Shown: positions 9,054 to 17,931 of the stretch, piece by piece | How positions within the stretch are numbered: the first letter of the stretch is position 1 | How the letters are laid out: each line of letters begins with the position of its first letter | Assembly (NCBI GenBank): GCA_040386075.1 | Contig: JAZKGE010000013.1 | Location: 1 to 64,000, forward strand | DNA from: UBA4416 sp040386075 | GTDB lineage: Bacteria > Bacteroidota > Bacteroidia > B-17B0 > Aurantibacillaceae | Direction: 5' to 3' | DNA: 64,000 nt | The notes under the pieces: generated by a model | Told to the model about the DNA's origin: nothing | Databases searched by the model: none | What the model saw: the letters and a program-made list of their open reading frames with translations, nothing else | Translations under genes and position numbers: made by a program

Positions 9054-9905
9054 CTAGGATTTATCATCGAGGTGCATAACCATCATAGGTGCAATACCGG
9101 ATAATGCCATATTTTCCGTCGCGCTCTTATGAGCAAGGCTTTCCCAAAAATTTCGGTGTTTACTTACAAAAACAGTGAGATCAATGCTTTTTTCTTCAAC
9201 GTACTTATTTAATTCTTTAACAGTATCATTTCCATAAATAGTATGTTTTTCTAATGTTATGGATTCAATCTTTACAAAAAGCTCGTTCCAGTTAATGTTT
9301 TTTTGTTTGCGTTCAAAAACGGGATCGTAATCCCTCACATTTACAAAATGAATGCTGGCATCTATAGATACAGCGAAATCAACAACGTGATTAACTGCTT
9401 CAGGAGTCATTGAATCATAATTGCTGGCAAACATGATCCGCTCTATAGGACACCATTTAGTATCCCTGGGAACAAGTATAACCGGACACTTAGCCTGGTT
9501 GGATACTTTGATTGATACTGAACCAAATATCTTAGTCAATATATCCGATAGCCCTGTTGTGCCCATCACTATTAAATCCGTACTGTCGTTTTCCGACAAA
9601 GCTGTCAAAATCTCTGCAGCATTACCTGATATAATCTTGGTGATCACTTTATGTTCTGCCACAGACGGATCCAGGGGTGCGTTTTCTTCAGATATGAAAG
9701 CCTCCATGTTTTTGATGACTGTTTTGTCACTTTCCGAAGGCAAGGGAACGGTCATTACGTCTGACACCATAATTAAATGCTCTTGTATATGTACAACAGT
9801 TAAAATGGCATCGAGTTTACCTGCCAATGCTTTCGCGTAACGGAAAGCATTTCGGGAAGTCACTGAAAAATCGGTTGCTACTATAATATGTTTTATGGGT
9901 TTCAT
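9054..9905 (-). CDS. Universal stress protein, tandem UspA domains
   Basis: 283 residues with two Usp folds. The first (about 1-147) opens with HIIVATDFS and carries the ATP-binding signature GTTG-x9-GSVS before CPVILVPRD. The second (about 150-280) keeps the fold (RIMFASNYD ... VFVSKHR) but lacks the glycine signature, so it probably does not bind ATP. It is cytoplasmic and probably modulates survival under stress. It follows the Pro-rich small gene by 5 bases and the phasin-like gene beyond it, forming a three-gene operon. The ATG start is clear. Confidence 0.92.
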   Translation of the reverse strand: MKPIKHIIVATDFSVTSRNAFRYAKALAGKLDAILTVVHIQEHLIMVSDVMTVPLPSESDKTVIKNMEAFISEENAPLDPSVAEHKVITKIISGNAAEILTALSENDSTDLIVMGTTGLSDILTKIFGSVSIKVSNQAKCPVILVPRDTKWCPIERIMFASNYDSMTPEAVNHVVDFAVSIDASIHFVNVRDYDPVFERKQKNINWNELFVKIESITLEKHTIYGNDTVKELNKYVEEKSIDLTVFVSKHRNFWESLAHKSATENMALSGIAPMMVMHLDDKS

Positions 9906-9910
9906 TGGTT

Positions 9911-10099
9911 TTATGGTTTTACTTCAGGATGAATAAAGGGTTTTATTTCAGGTAAAACCGGAGTTGGAATAATTTTTCTGATCTCCGGTAAGATTTCGGG
10001 AAGACTCGGCTTAACCGGATTAGTTTGCGGAGTTGGTGGAGTTGGTTTGATCTGTGGTGGAGGTCCTATATCCGGATCTGAATTGAAAATGAGTTTCAT
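9911..10099 (-). CDS. Proline-rich small protein (62 aa)
   Basis: 62 residues with a strongly repetitive composition: about one third proline, with PPPQIKPTPPTPQ near the N-terminus and repeated LPEI/IKP units (SLPEILPEIRK, VLPEIKP). It is probably an extended polyproline-type peptide. No signal peptide or family was recognised. It is wedged between the phasin-like gene (12 bases) and uspA (5 bases) on the same strand; the tight spacing and ATG start argue that it is translated. Polyproline runs may slow ribosomes unless EF-P acts. Function unknown. Confidence 0.6.
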   Translation of the reverse strand: MKLIFNSDPDIGPPPQIKPTPPTPQTNPVKPSLPEILPEIRKIIPTPVLPEIKPFIHPEVKP

Positions 10100-10111
10100 A
10101 GTTTTAATAAA

Positions 10112-10645
10112 TTATTTATTCTTTTGATCCTTCACCTGATTTAAAGAATCAGGTGCTTTTGTTGTTCCGTCATTTGATCCTGCTTCATTTGCATAAGCAT
10201 CTTCTTCGGTTAATGGCTTGTTGGATGCTTTTAGTACTTCATTCCAAAATGTTTGTGTTTGATTAATTGCTGAATTGAAATGCGTGTGTGCGCCTGCCAT
10301 CATTTTTATATTAGTATCAATAGCTGTTTTAAACAAATTTTTAGAAGCTTCTAAATGCGAATCAATTGTTTCTTTATACACTTTACTTAAATCTGAAGGA
10401 TCACTATTAACTTTATTACTCAACTGTGCTGACTGATTAAAATCCTGAATGCCACCATTACGGGTTAAATTGAAAGGTTGAGGAAATGCTTTTGCCATGT
10501 TATTAAAAAAAACCGTGTACATACCTGCGATGCGAGCCAACTGATCATGATAGTTGTACATAATAGGTGACTGTACATTCTTTGCGGCTAATTCAGCGGC
10601 TTTTATATCTTCATGAAACATTTCTTTAGGTTTAGTGGTTTCCAT
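10112..10645 (-). CDS. Phasin-like helical protein
   Basis: 177 residues from the ATG at 10645 (METTKPKEMF...); a longer in-frame reading to 10783 has an unlikely N-terminus. The protein is predicted all-helical and amphipathic with no signal peptide. The C-terminal half (HLEASKNLFKTAIDTNIKMM ... INQTQTFWNEVLKAS) recalls phasin or TIGR-type polyester-granule-binding proteins. The tail (about 150-177) is low-complexity and charged. It is the first gene of an operon with the Pro-rich peptide and UspA. Phasins coat storage granules, but no polyhydroxyalkanoate synthase is in this window, so the family call is tentative; a stress-induced structural protein is equally possible. Confidence 0.6.
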   Translation of the reverse strand: METTKPKEMFHEDIKAAELAAKNVQSPIMYNYHDQLARIAGMYTVFFNNMAKAFPQPFNLTRNGGIQDFNQSAQLSNKVNSDPSDLSKVYKETIDSHLEASKNLFKTAIDTNIKMMAGAHTHFNSAINQTQTFWNEVLKASNKPLTEEDAYANEAGSNDGTTKAPDSLNQVKDQKNK

Positions 10646-10781
10646 ATTTTTAGGATTAGTTTGAGTGAATTTGTGAATTGTATTGTCATTATATATAAGA
10701 AACAAAGACCACAATATCTCACTGTACTCTATTTTGCCATCTCTATGATAGCAGCCTTTTAATCTTGCAAGAAATTGAAAC

Positions 10782-10810
10782 AATGGGATAAAATGGGATT
10801 TTATCCCATT
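10782..10810. repeat. Perfect 12-bp inverted repeat built on TGGGAT
   Basis: AATGGGATAAAA (10782-10793) and TTTTATCCCATT (10799-10810) pair perfectly around the loop TGGGA; a further TTGGGATT follows at 10811. The core TGGGAT therefore occurs four times in about 35 bases, once inverted. It lies behind the barrel protein at 10828 and upstream of the phasin/uspA operon. No run of Ts follows on the minus strand, so it may be an operator rather than, or as well as, a terminator. Confidence 0.6.
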
Positions 10811-10827
10811 TTGGGATTCAGACTGGT

Positions 10828-11547
10828 TTAATCGGTTATCAGATCAATTGCAGTTTCAACTTTATTCAGGTTCTTTTTATATTTCCTTTTCAATTTATAC
10901 ATTTGAAAATCTTTAATAACTTCTCTGACATCACCATTCAATCCCACAGAAGCAAATACGCCATCGAAATGAAAATTAGGAATAGCATTATAAAGGGCTT
11001 TTCTATACCCTATAACTCCCTTTATCCCTATCCACCTGATCGGTTTAAAGGTCATCGATAAACCAAAATCAGTTAATAAAATATTGCCTGATTCTCTATA
11101 CTTTGTTTCATAAGTTAATGTATTGATGTATTGAAGACTGTTTTTTCCATAGCCAAACTCTACAGGCAAACCAAATGATATAAACCTTGTGTTCTTATAA
11201 ATAAACTCCGTATTAAATCCAATATATTGCAATCTAAACTGCCTGTCCCACTCTGTTCCATCAATTATTTTTTTATGAGCGTTAATATTATTATTTAATG
11301 AATAGTAACCTAAGGTTAAACGGATCTTGTCCCTTAACAATATACCGGCATCTAATCCATTAATAGTAAGAACCTGACCCATATATATCATATTTCTATT
11401 ATCGCCCCGTAATTGTGGGCGAACTAATTTTACTCTCATAATATAGATGGAGTCTTTGATAAAGACCTCCCTTTGTTTTTTTGTTTGTGAAAAAGAAACT
11501 ATGCTACTGAACATAATAAAAATTAACGCAACAGGTGTTAGCTTCAT
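10828..11547 (-). CDS. Predicted outer-membrane beta-barrel-type protein
   Basis: 239 residues from ATG 11547, chosen because it puts the signal peptide first (MKLTPVALIFIMFSSIVSFS); upstream ATGs at 11586 and 11562 are in frame. The mature protein has alternating hydrophobic strands (DKIRLTLGYYSLN, QYIGFNTEFIYK, LLTDFGLSMTFKP, GIKGVIGYRKAL), typical of small OM barrels. The C-terminus is unusual: a basic helix (FQMYKLKRKYKKNLNKVETA) instead of a terminal aromatic strand. I do not recognise a family. It is divergent from the barrel gene at 11731. Regulation may involve the GGGAT palindrome behind it or TTTCCCCAAAA (11627-11637) upstream. Confidence 0.6.
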   Translation of the reverse strand: MKLTPVALIFIMFSSIVSFSQTKKQREVFIKDSIYIMRVKLVRPQLRGDNRNMIYMGQVLTINGLDAGILLRDKIRLTLGYYSLNNNINAHKKIIDGTEWDRQFRLQYIGFNTEFIYKNTRFISFGLPVEFGYGKNSLQYINTLTYETKYRESGNILLTDFGLSMTFKPIRWIGIKGVIGYRKALYNAIPNFHFDGVFASVGLNGDVREVIKDFQMYKLKRKYKKNLNKVETAIDLITD

Positions 11548-11730
11548 GTATTGTAATGACATAGATATATACCTGTCAATTTTCATTCCTGTTCAGGACG
11601 CAGTATTAATCAAAAAAAGGCAAGTATTTCCCCAAAACTCTACATTTTTGTGCCCTAACAAGTAAAAAAGTGTGGAATTACCCTGGCATATAATTTCTAA
11701 CTATTTGTTTAGAATTTAATCATTCAGATC

Positions 11731-12273
11731 ATGAAAAATATCATACTATCAATGATCCTAATTACACTGTTTGCAGGTAAGATGAGATCACAGGAACGCG
11801 AAAAATACGGCAATACATTAAACCTTGGCGCAGGAGTTGGCTATTTAGGGTATGCACCGGCCGGAAACATAAATTTTGAAATAGATGTTTTCAGAAACTT
11901 CACTTTAGCCCCGTTTGCTTCTGTGTATTCTTATAGAAGCCATCGTTACTGGGGAAATGAAAACTATCCTTACAGAAATTACTATTATCGTGAAACTACA
12001 GTTCCTATTGGCGTAAAATCAAGCTACTATTTTGACGAGTGGTTCAATGCCGGAGATAGATGGGACTTTTACATAGGAACTTCGCTGGGTTTTGCCTATA
12101 GAACAACCACCTGGGAAAACGGTTATAATGGTGATCGCGTTGTAAATAGCTCAGCAAGTCCTTTATATGCTAACATGCACATCGGTAGCGAATGCCATGT
12201 AACCCAAAGAATGGGAATATACCTGGATCTTTCAACCGGCATGTCTACCTTTGGATTAGGCTTTCACTTTTAA
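11731..12273 (+). CDS. Outer-membrane beta-barrel family protein
   Basis: 180 residues: signal peptide 1-20 (MKNIILSMILITLFAGKMRS), then strands with glycine/aromatic alternation (TLNLGAGVGYLGYAP, INFEIDVFRNFTLAPFASVY, VPIGVKSSYYF, WDFYIGTSLGFAYR, LYANMHIGSEC) and a C-terminus ending in G-L-G-F-H-F, a terminal aromatic as recognised by the Bam machinery. Predicted eight-stranded OM barrel of unknown role. ATG start. It is divergent from the neighbouring barrel gene and shares its upstream region, including TTTCCCCAAAA. Confidence 0.75.
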   Translation: MKNIILSMILITLFAGKMRSQEREKYGNTLNLGAGVGYLGYAPAGNINFEIDVFRNFTLAPFASVYSYRSHRYWGNENYPYRNYYYRETTVPIGVKSSYYFDEWFNAGDRWDFYIGTSLGFAYRTTTWENGYNGDRVVNSSASPLYANMHIGSECHVTQRMGIYLDLSTGMSTFGLGFHF

Positions 12274-12398
12274 TTCCACAAACGCGGTACTTTTTACACA
12301 CTTTGTAGAAACTAATATTGTAGATTATCTGTTCTAGTATAGAGCTTATATGACCATTTAAAAAAAATATAAACAAAAAAAATAAAAAAACAGAAATC

Positions 12399-12566
12399 AT
12401 GAAATCATTAGTTCATTATATATTTATTTTTCTACTGCTCCTTGCAATGTCAGGCTGTGCCGTAGTTGGCGGGATCTTTAAAGCAGGTATGATATGGGGA
12501 ATTATTCTTGTAGTAGGCATTGTTGGCTTGATAATTTATTTAATATCCGGTGGGCGAAGAAAATAA
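12399..12566 (+). CDS. Small lipoprotein (55 aa) with one membrane helix
   Basis: ATG at 12399 and TAA at 12564-12566. The signal peptide ends in the lipobox LLAMSGC (Cys20), followed by AVVGGIFKAGMIWG, a hydrophobic helix (about 33-50) and a basic end GGRRK. Short Bacteroidota proteins of this plan (lipobox, V(V/I)GGIFKAG, helix) are widespread and, as I recall, sometimes mislabelled as phosphatidate cytidylyltransferase; that activity is impossible at this size. It lies alone in the 363-base space between the barrel gene and the STAS/SEC14 gene. Function unknown. Confidence 0.7.
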   Translation: MKSLVHYIFIFLLLLAMSGCAVVGGIFKAGMIWGIILVVGIVGLIIYLISGGRRK

Positions 12567-12636
12567 TTAAGATCAATTTTTACTAATCAGGAAATAAGGC
12601 ACTTTATTTGTCGAAATATTTACCAAACACAATGTC

Positions 12637-13002
12637 ATGATATATAGATTAATTGACTTACCATCAAACCTGATAGGTTTTATTGCTCAATGGCAAGTAA
12701 CGGAAAAAGATTGTACAGAAGTTTTAGTACCTTCTGTTCATACTCATGTTAGAAAGACCGGACACTTAAGCTGCCTGCTTGTTTTAAAGCATTTTAACGA
12801 TAGCTTTAAGGTATTTACTTTGAAGAATTTAAAGCATTTACTACAATGGAAAAGCCAATGGCGACGAATTGCTATAGTTGTTGAATCCAAAGCAATTAAA
12901 TTAGTAGTAGGCATCGCCAATTTATTTGTTCCGGGTAAATTCAAAGTTTTTTCAAATACCGAAATGGACAAAGCGATTGAATGGGCTTCTGAAAGAAATT
13001 AA
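12637..13002 (+). CDS. STAS/SEC14 (SpoIIAA-like) domain protein
   Basis: 121 residues. The pattern MIYRLIDLPSNLIGFIAQWQ, followed by VTEKDCTEVLVPSV and a central RRIAIVVESKAIK strand and a C-terminal MDKAIEWASE helix, fits the SpoIIAA-like/SEC14-type STAS family. Such proteins are small, cytoplasmic and probably bind a lipid or a signalling partner. The gene is single. Its last 4 bases overlap tail-to-tail with the LytTR regulator on the other strand. The ATG start gives the usual N-terminal strand. Confidence 0.75.
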   Translation: MIYRLIDLPSNLIGFIAQWQVTEKDCTEVLVPSVHTHVRKTGHLSCLLVLKHFNDSFKVFTLKNLKHLLQWKSQWRRIAIVVESKAIKLVVGIANLFVPGKFKVFSNTEMDKAIEWASERN

Positions 13003-13745
13003 ATCATATTTAGTAATTCCAGTAATTGTTCTTTCTTTCTATTAGATACCGGTACTATTGATTCATCTTTCATTATAATATGGCCTTCTGTTTTTTCAAA
13101 GCAGAACAAGTAGTTCATGTTAATCAAATGAGAATTATGAACTCTTAAAAAACCTACGTCAGTTAACAGATCATCAAACTCTTTCATGGTGCGTGAAACC
13201 ATGATGCGTTTGCCATCAAACAAATAAACTTTAGTATAACCACCATCCGATTCAAAGCGAATAACATCATTCAAATCAACAGAATAAATACGTTCCATTG
13301 TTTTTAAAACGATTTTTCGCTTTGTTTTAGCAGGCTCTGTAATGTTACTTAGTAATGTTTTTAATTTTAAATTCAATTCATCGCTATTAAATGACTCCTC
13401 AACTTTTTTAATAGCAGAAATTAAATTAGAAGGCGATAACGGCTTTAATAAATAATCCAAAGCACTGTATTTAAATGCTTCAATGGCATACTCCTGATGC
13501 GCAGTAACAAATATAACCTTGAAGTTTACTTTTTCGAACTTTTTAAGCAGGTCAAAGCCTGTTCCATCTGGCATTTGAATATCTAAAAACACAAGATCGG
13601 GCTGTTGTTCAACAATAGCTTTATAGCCATTTTCCACAGAGTCAGCTACCGAAACAACTTGAATATTATCAGCATAAGAACTCAATAAATTAGAGATCAG
13701 TTCCTGGTTGTTTGTTTCGTCATCAATAATAATTGCTTTTATCAT
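12999..13745 (-). CDS. LytTR-family response regulator
   Basis: 248 residues. REC domain 1-120 with acidic pair D8/D9, phosphoacceptor D55 (LVFLDIQMP) and K at FDYLLKPL; LytTR DNA-binding domain about 145-245 (KRKIVLKTMERIYSVDLNDV ... RVHNSHLINMNYL). This is the only response regulator in the window with a recognisable DNA-binding output. It starts 3 bases after the stop of the LytS-type kinase at 13749-15719, so the two form a cognate pair. Targets are unknown; LytTR proteins bind direct repeats upstream of promoters. Confidence 0.96.
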   Translation of the reverse strand: MIKAIIIDDETNNQELISNLLSSYADNIQVVSVADSVENGYKAIVEQQPDLVFLDIQMPDGTGFDLLKKFEKVNFKVIFVTAHQEYAIEAFKYSALDYLLKPLSPSNLISAIKKVEESFNSDELNLKLKTLLSNITEPAKTKRKIVLKTMERIYSVDLNDVIRFESDGGYTKVYLFDGKRIMVSRTMKEFDDLLTDVGFLRVHNSHLINMNYLFCFEKTEGHIIMKDESIVPVSNRKKEQLLELLNMI

Positions 13746-13748
13746 ACT

Positions 13749-15719
13749 TTACTTTTCTTTATATGGAACAATGAATTTCACTTTTACACCTGAGTTATTT
13801 GCAGACATACTTTTTTTGTCAAGGATCTCGATCTCTATATTGCCTTTACTTTGCTCACTTAAACTACTCATCCGCTCTTTAGTAATGACGGTAGCCAACG
13901 ACTCATAAGATGATTTCAATTTATTCTTAAGTTTCATTGCCTCTTCCATCCCCACTCCGTCATCCTCAATTTCATAAATCAAAAAATTATTTTCAAAAAA
14001 TAATCTCACGTCTACCCTTCCTTTATCTTTTTTATAAAAAATACCATGTTCAATAGCATTCTCAATAAACGGCTGAGCCAACATAGGTGGAATATGTATA
14101 GCATCTCTATCAATACTAGGGTCAATATTAATTGCGTAATCAAATTTATTCTCAAAGCGTAATTTTTGGAGTTCTAAATAGGTATTCAACAATTTTACCT
14201 CTGCCACAACTGATATATAATCTTTTCGGGAATAATCAAGGATCATACGGATCAATTCAGAGAACTGCGAAAGATAATCTCCTGCTTTTAAACTGTCCTG
14301 TTTAAAAATATAATTTTGAATAGCATTTAATGAATTAAATATAAAGTGTGGATTCATTTGAGATACCAACAATTTTTGTTTTAATAAATTATTTTTTTGA
14401 GCATTAATAATGCTTTTCTGTTTAAAATTCCTGTAAAGAAAATAAGAACTGATCACTAATAAAATCAAAATAGATGCAAAAATGATCAGCCATATGTTCT
14501 TCATCAAATTACTTCTTTCATTAGCTGCATTAAGTGCGTCCAGTTTTTTTTCGTTTTCAGACTTGTTTATCAGCTCTTTTTTCTCGTACTCATACTTTAG
14601 TTTTTGTTCTAATAAAGCATTTTTAGATTCCTGGTTATCAAGAATGTTTTTTGATTCGATATATAATTCATGATACCGTGAAGCCTTGCCATCCTGTTTC
14701 GTTTCCTTGTAGATCAAATACAATTGATTGGCTGCCATTGTTATTTCGGCCGGATGATCTATCTCCTGCCCTATTTTCAGAGCACTTTCTGCATTTGAAA
14801 TTGCTAAAGGATATTTTTTTTGAAAGGCAAATATTCTACTTAAAATAATGTGGCTATGATTCATTTCTACTTTATTTTGAGTAGCCTTAGACACCTGTAG
14901 TCCTTTTTGAGCATATTCTAATGCCTTATCATATTTATTCTGATAAATATAGATCTGTGCAATATTCGAATAAACAACTGAATTAGCGCCATAATCTGAA
15001 TTCTCAACAGCATCAATGCTTTTTTGCAGATATTCCAGTGCCTTTGTATAATCCCTGGCAGCGTTATAATCGACACCAATTTTAAAATTAATAGTGCTTA
15101 TTGCTACTTCATATTCATTCTTAATATAAAGCTCCCTGCTTTTTTGGTGATGCTCGATTGCCTTGTTGTATTCGCTTTGCAGATAACAAATATCGCCAAT
15201 ACTTAAATGAACATCAGCTACACCGATCTCATCTCCTGTTTCTTCAAATATTTTCAAACACTCGTAAAGCTGGTTCAATGCTTTGGTATTGTTTCCTTTT
15301 CGAATATCTATCTGAGCTATAGCTTGCAGAGATATAGCCACCTCATTTTTATTACCTGATTGTTTGCTAATTTCAATAGCCTTATTAAAATACGCTATAG
15401 CTTTAACATCATCAGATTGCTCAGAGTACATGATACCCTGATTATGTAATGCAGTTGCGTAATACTTACTGAAAACAATCAGAGTTCTTCCGGTAGGCTT
15501 AAGGGCCAGATTCTTTGAAGCTAATTGCTTCATTTGCTCATTAAATTTTTGCCATTCACCATCAGCTGCTATTTCTATCAATTGATCTAAAACACCACAT
15601 CGGATAGTGTCGTTGGAAGATGATAGCAACTCCTTTTTAAGAGATTCAATAGCGGTTCCCTGCGCAAAACTATTGAAAGCTAACAGGATAAAAAAGGTAA
15701 TAATTCTAAAATGAGCCAT
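13749..15719 (-). CDS. TPR-containing LytS-type histidine kinase
   Basis: 656 residues: signal peptide 1-19, about seven TPR units (80-350), a coiled linker, one transmembrane helix (408-429), then the His_kinase/LytS module with H458 in SQMNPHFIFNSLNAIQ and a GHKL ATPase (NAIEHGI, EDDGVGM). The sensor part is periplasmic. It phosphorylates the LytTR regulator encoded 3 bases downstream. The first Met and signal peptide support the start. The upstream region carries the terminator of the PorE-like gene, so the pair needs its own promoter, which I could not identify. Confidence 0.95.
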   Translation of the reverse strand: MAHFRIITFFILLAFNSFAQGTAIESLKKELLSSSNDTIRCGVLDQLIEIAADGEWQKFNEQMKQLASKNLALKPTGRTLIVFSKYYATALHNQGIMYSEQSDDVKAIAYFNKAIEISKQSGNKNEVAISLQAIAQIDIRKGNNTKALNQLYECLKIFEETGDEIGVADVHLSIGDICYLQSEYNKAIEHHQKSRELYIKNEYEVAISTINFKIGVDYNAARDYTKALEYLQKSIDAVENSDYGANSVVYSNIAQIYIYQNKYDKALEYAQKGLQVSKATQNKVEMNHSHIILSRIFAFQKKYPLAISNAESALKIGQEIDHPAEITMAANQLYLIYKETKQDGKASRYHELYIESKNILDNQESKNALLEQKLKYEYEKKELINKSENEKKLDALNAANERSNLMKNIWLIIFASILILLVISSYFLYRNFKQKSIINAQKNNLLKQKLLVSQMNPHFIFNSLNAIQNYIFKQDSLKAGDYLSQFSELIRMILDYSRKDYISVVAEVKLLNTYLELQKLRFENKFDYAINIDPSIDRDAIHIPPMLAQPFIENAIEHGIFYKKDKGRVDVRLFFENNFLIYEIEDDGVGMEEAMKLKNKLKSSYESLATVITKERMSSLSEQSKGNIEIEILDKKSMSANNSGVKVKFIVPYKEK

Positions 15720-15760
15720 AATTGGATAAAGGCAAGGTATGAATTATCCCCCCGGAAAAC

Positions 15761-15792
15761 AAAAAAGCCCCTGATCACTCAGGGGCTTTTTG
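15761..15792 (-). terminator. Intrinsic terminator behind the PorE-like gene
   Basis: GCCCCTGA (15767-15774) pairs with TCAGGGGC (15779-15786) around a TCAC loop. A6 precedes it on the plus strand (T6 for minus-strand RNA) and T5 follows, so it can act both ways; its position fits termination of the PorE-like gene. Confidence 0.92.
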
Positions 15793-15850
15793 GTAACTGC
15801 CGAAATCTTTTTGATAACTGCTATAAAAAACAGGATAGATGAAAACCTAC

Positions 15851-17818
15851 TTATTTTCCAATTTCAAGAATTTTCAGCTCAACGCGACGGTTCAACTGCC
15901 TTCCTTCTTCATTATCACTTCCATCTGCCTTAGTATTTGGCGCAGCTGGCTTTGTTTCTCCATATCCTTTAGATACCAATCTCGCTTTACTGATTCCTTT
16001 TGCAATAAGATAATCCGTAACGGCAGTAGCCCTATCCTGCGAAAGTTTAGCATTGTACTCCGGAGTTCCTTTAGAATCGGTATGACCCGAGATCTCAATT
16101 ACAACTTTAGGATATCTGTTTAAGAAACGTATGATATTTCTTAACTCCACATTAGATGTTTTGCGCAAGGTTGCTTTATCAAAATCAAAGAAAATATTAT
16201 TTAAAACAATACTAGACCCTACGATAACCGGTGGTAGCTGAACGGCACGATAGATCTCGTAATAATTTGTTTTTTTAGGAATATCCCTGTTCTCTGAATA
16301 GAATAAAAAATCATCGGCTTCGTATGCGATGTTATAATTTTTACCCGGAGGTAAAATAAATAAATATTGTCCGCTCTTACTGTTTGGTCTGTAAACACCA
16401 ACAATCTCGCCTGTTTCGTTATCCGTTACTGTAATAACAACATCCTTTGGAACTTTACCATCGTCTGTTTTCACAAGCCCTTTTAATAAAGTCAATGGAT
16501 TTGGTTTTTGATCAAGGAATGTGATCGTGTAATTATCTTTTTCTCCATGACCACCTTCTTTAAAAGAAGAATAATAAGCCTTGGTCTTATCGGGCGATAC
16601 TACATAAAAAACGTCGTCATCGGGCGAATTTACAGGATAGCCTACATTTACAGGTGCTAACCATTTAGTACCATCATCAGACAATGAACTGTAAAAGACA
16701 TCAAAACCACCCATTGTATTATGTCCGTTTGAACTAAAATATAAGGTCACTCCATCAGGGTGAATGAAAGGTGCATCTTCATCGTATTCGGTATTGATCA
16801 ATGGCCCCATGTTTACTGCTTTTCCCCAATCTCCTTTTTCTGTTCGCTGGCTCACATAAATATCTCTTCCACCATATCCTCCAGGACGGTTACTCACAAA
16901 ATAGATCGCATGACCATCAGCTGAAATGAACGCACTTGGTTCCCAATGCTTAGTATTGATGTTTGAATTTAATTTAACAGGAGTCGACCATTCATCGCCA
17001 TTTAAAGTTGTGGAATAAATATTTCCATCGCCGTTATCGTCTTTATATATTAAAATTTCCTGCCCATCGGGTGAAATACCAATACTGGCTTCATTACTTT
17101 CTGTATTAATCTTGCTACTGATAGCTTCGGCGGTTGACCAGCCAGATTTTGTACGTTGTGAAATATAAATGTCTTCAAGGTATTTACCTTCTTCCATGAT
17201 ATCACCGGTCCCTTTTCTTCGAGAAGTAAATATCATGGTTGATTGATCTGCTGTAAGTACCGGACAATAATCTGCATAAGCCGAATTGACCGTACTGCCC
17301 ATATTCTCAATTTTTACACGAACCGGATTACCAACCAAAGACTTTGCGGTATTACACATATCGATCTTCCGTTCTGCATCCTTTAAATTATCCTTATCGG
17401 TTTTATTGTTGATACGCATTTCATTTTGGTAGGCATGATAAGCTGTTATAGCTTTATCAAATTTAGAATGAATGTGATACGCGTCTCCTAATAGCTTATA
17501 TGCTAATATAGGGGCGTTTCTTTCATCCTTACTTTTTTTATACTTTGGATCAATAGATTTGACGGCTTTTTCTAAATATTTAGCAGCATTGGCTTTTCCT
17601 GTTCTGCCGTTCAAATAACAATCACCCACCAGATAACAGATATTAGCGTTGGTAGTATCCTCTTTATATAACTCCAGAAATATAGGCAAAGCCTGGTAAT
17701 AATTTCCCGCATCATACAATGTATCAGCCATGTGAAACTTTGTTTTGAAATCTTTGTTTTGGGCTAATAAACCAGTGAGGCTTCCTGTTAGCAGTATCAA
17801 TAATAATTTTATTCTCAT
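15851..17818 (-). CDS. PorE-like protein: TPR, PD40 propeller, CRD, OmpA
   Basis: 655 residues from ATG 17818, which begins the signal peptide (MRIKLLLILLTGSLTGLLA); an ATG 7 codons upstream is less suitable. Domain order: TPRs (about 20-150), PD40/WD40-like propeller with repeated ADGHAIYFVSNRPGGYGGRD-type blades (about 170-435), a carboxypeptidase-regulatory-like fold (about 440-525) and OmpA C-terminal domain (about 540-650: FFDFDKATLR, ISGHTDSKGTPEYN, LSQDRATAV) that binds peptidoglycan. This is the architecture of PorE, a periplasmic anchor of the type IX secretion system, although many paralogues of unknown role exist. Its OM and cell-wall location is well supported; the T9SS role is inference. 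Confidence 0.88.
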   Translation of the reverse strand: MRIKLLLILLTGSLTGLLAQNKDFKTKFHMADTLYDAGNYYQALPIFLELYKEDTTNANICYLVGDCYLNGRTGKANAAKYLEKAVKSIDPKYKKSKDERNAPILAYKLLGDAYHIHSKFDKAITAYHAYQNEMRINNKTDKDNLKDAERKIDMCNTAKSLVGNPVRVKIENMGSTVNSAYADYCPVLTADQSTMIFTSRRKGTGDIMEEGKYLEDIYISQRTKSGWSTAEAISSKINTESNEASIGISPDGQEILIYKDDNGDGNIYSTTLNGDEWSTPVKLNSNINTKHWEPSAFISADGHAIYFVSNRPGGYGGRDIYVSQRTEKGDWGKAVNMGPLINTEYDEDAPFIHPDGVTLYFSSNGHNTMGGFDVFYSSLSDDGTKWLAPVNVGYPVNSPDDDVFYVVSPDKTKAYYSSFKEGGHGEKDNYTITFLDQKPNPLTLLKGLVKTDDGKVPKDVVITVTDNETGEIVGVYRPNSKSGQYLFILPPGKNYNIAYEADDFLFYSENRDIPKKTNYYEIYRAVQLPPVIVGSSIVLNNIFFDFDKATLRKTSNVELRNIIRFLNRYPKVVIEISGHTDSKGTPEYNAKLSQDRATAVTDYLIAKGISKARLVSKGYGETKPAAPNTKADGSDNEEGRQLNRRVELKILEIGK

Positions 17819-17861
17819 ATAGGGTTGTATTTTACCCATTTAATAAGAGAAATCTATGCCA

Positions 17862-17903
17862 GTAAAAAAATTAAGCCTCCGGAATTGGATTCCGGAGGCT
17901 TAA
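17862..17903 (-). terminator. Intrinsic terminator of the msrB-msrA gene
   Basis: A 15-bp perfect stem (17871-17885 with 17889-17903, core GCCTCCGGAAT) has a 3-base loop. A7 at 17864-17870 gives a U tract on minus-strand RNA, placing it just downstream of the methionine sulfoxide reductase gene. Confidence 0.93.
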
Positions 17904-17931
17904 ACAATAAAACCTAACTGTTATGAAATTA

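Noticed and set aside
10646..10783. Longer start for the phasin-like protein (46 extra residues)
   Set aside because: The extension is not like the helical body and spans what looks like a promoter region; the internal ATG at 10645 gives a normal N-terminus.
12399..12566. Phosphatidate cytidylyltransferase
   Set aside because: Related short proteins carry this name, but 55 residues with one helix cannot form that enzyme; called a small lipoprotein.
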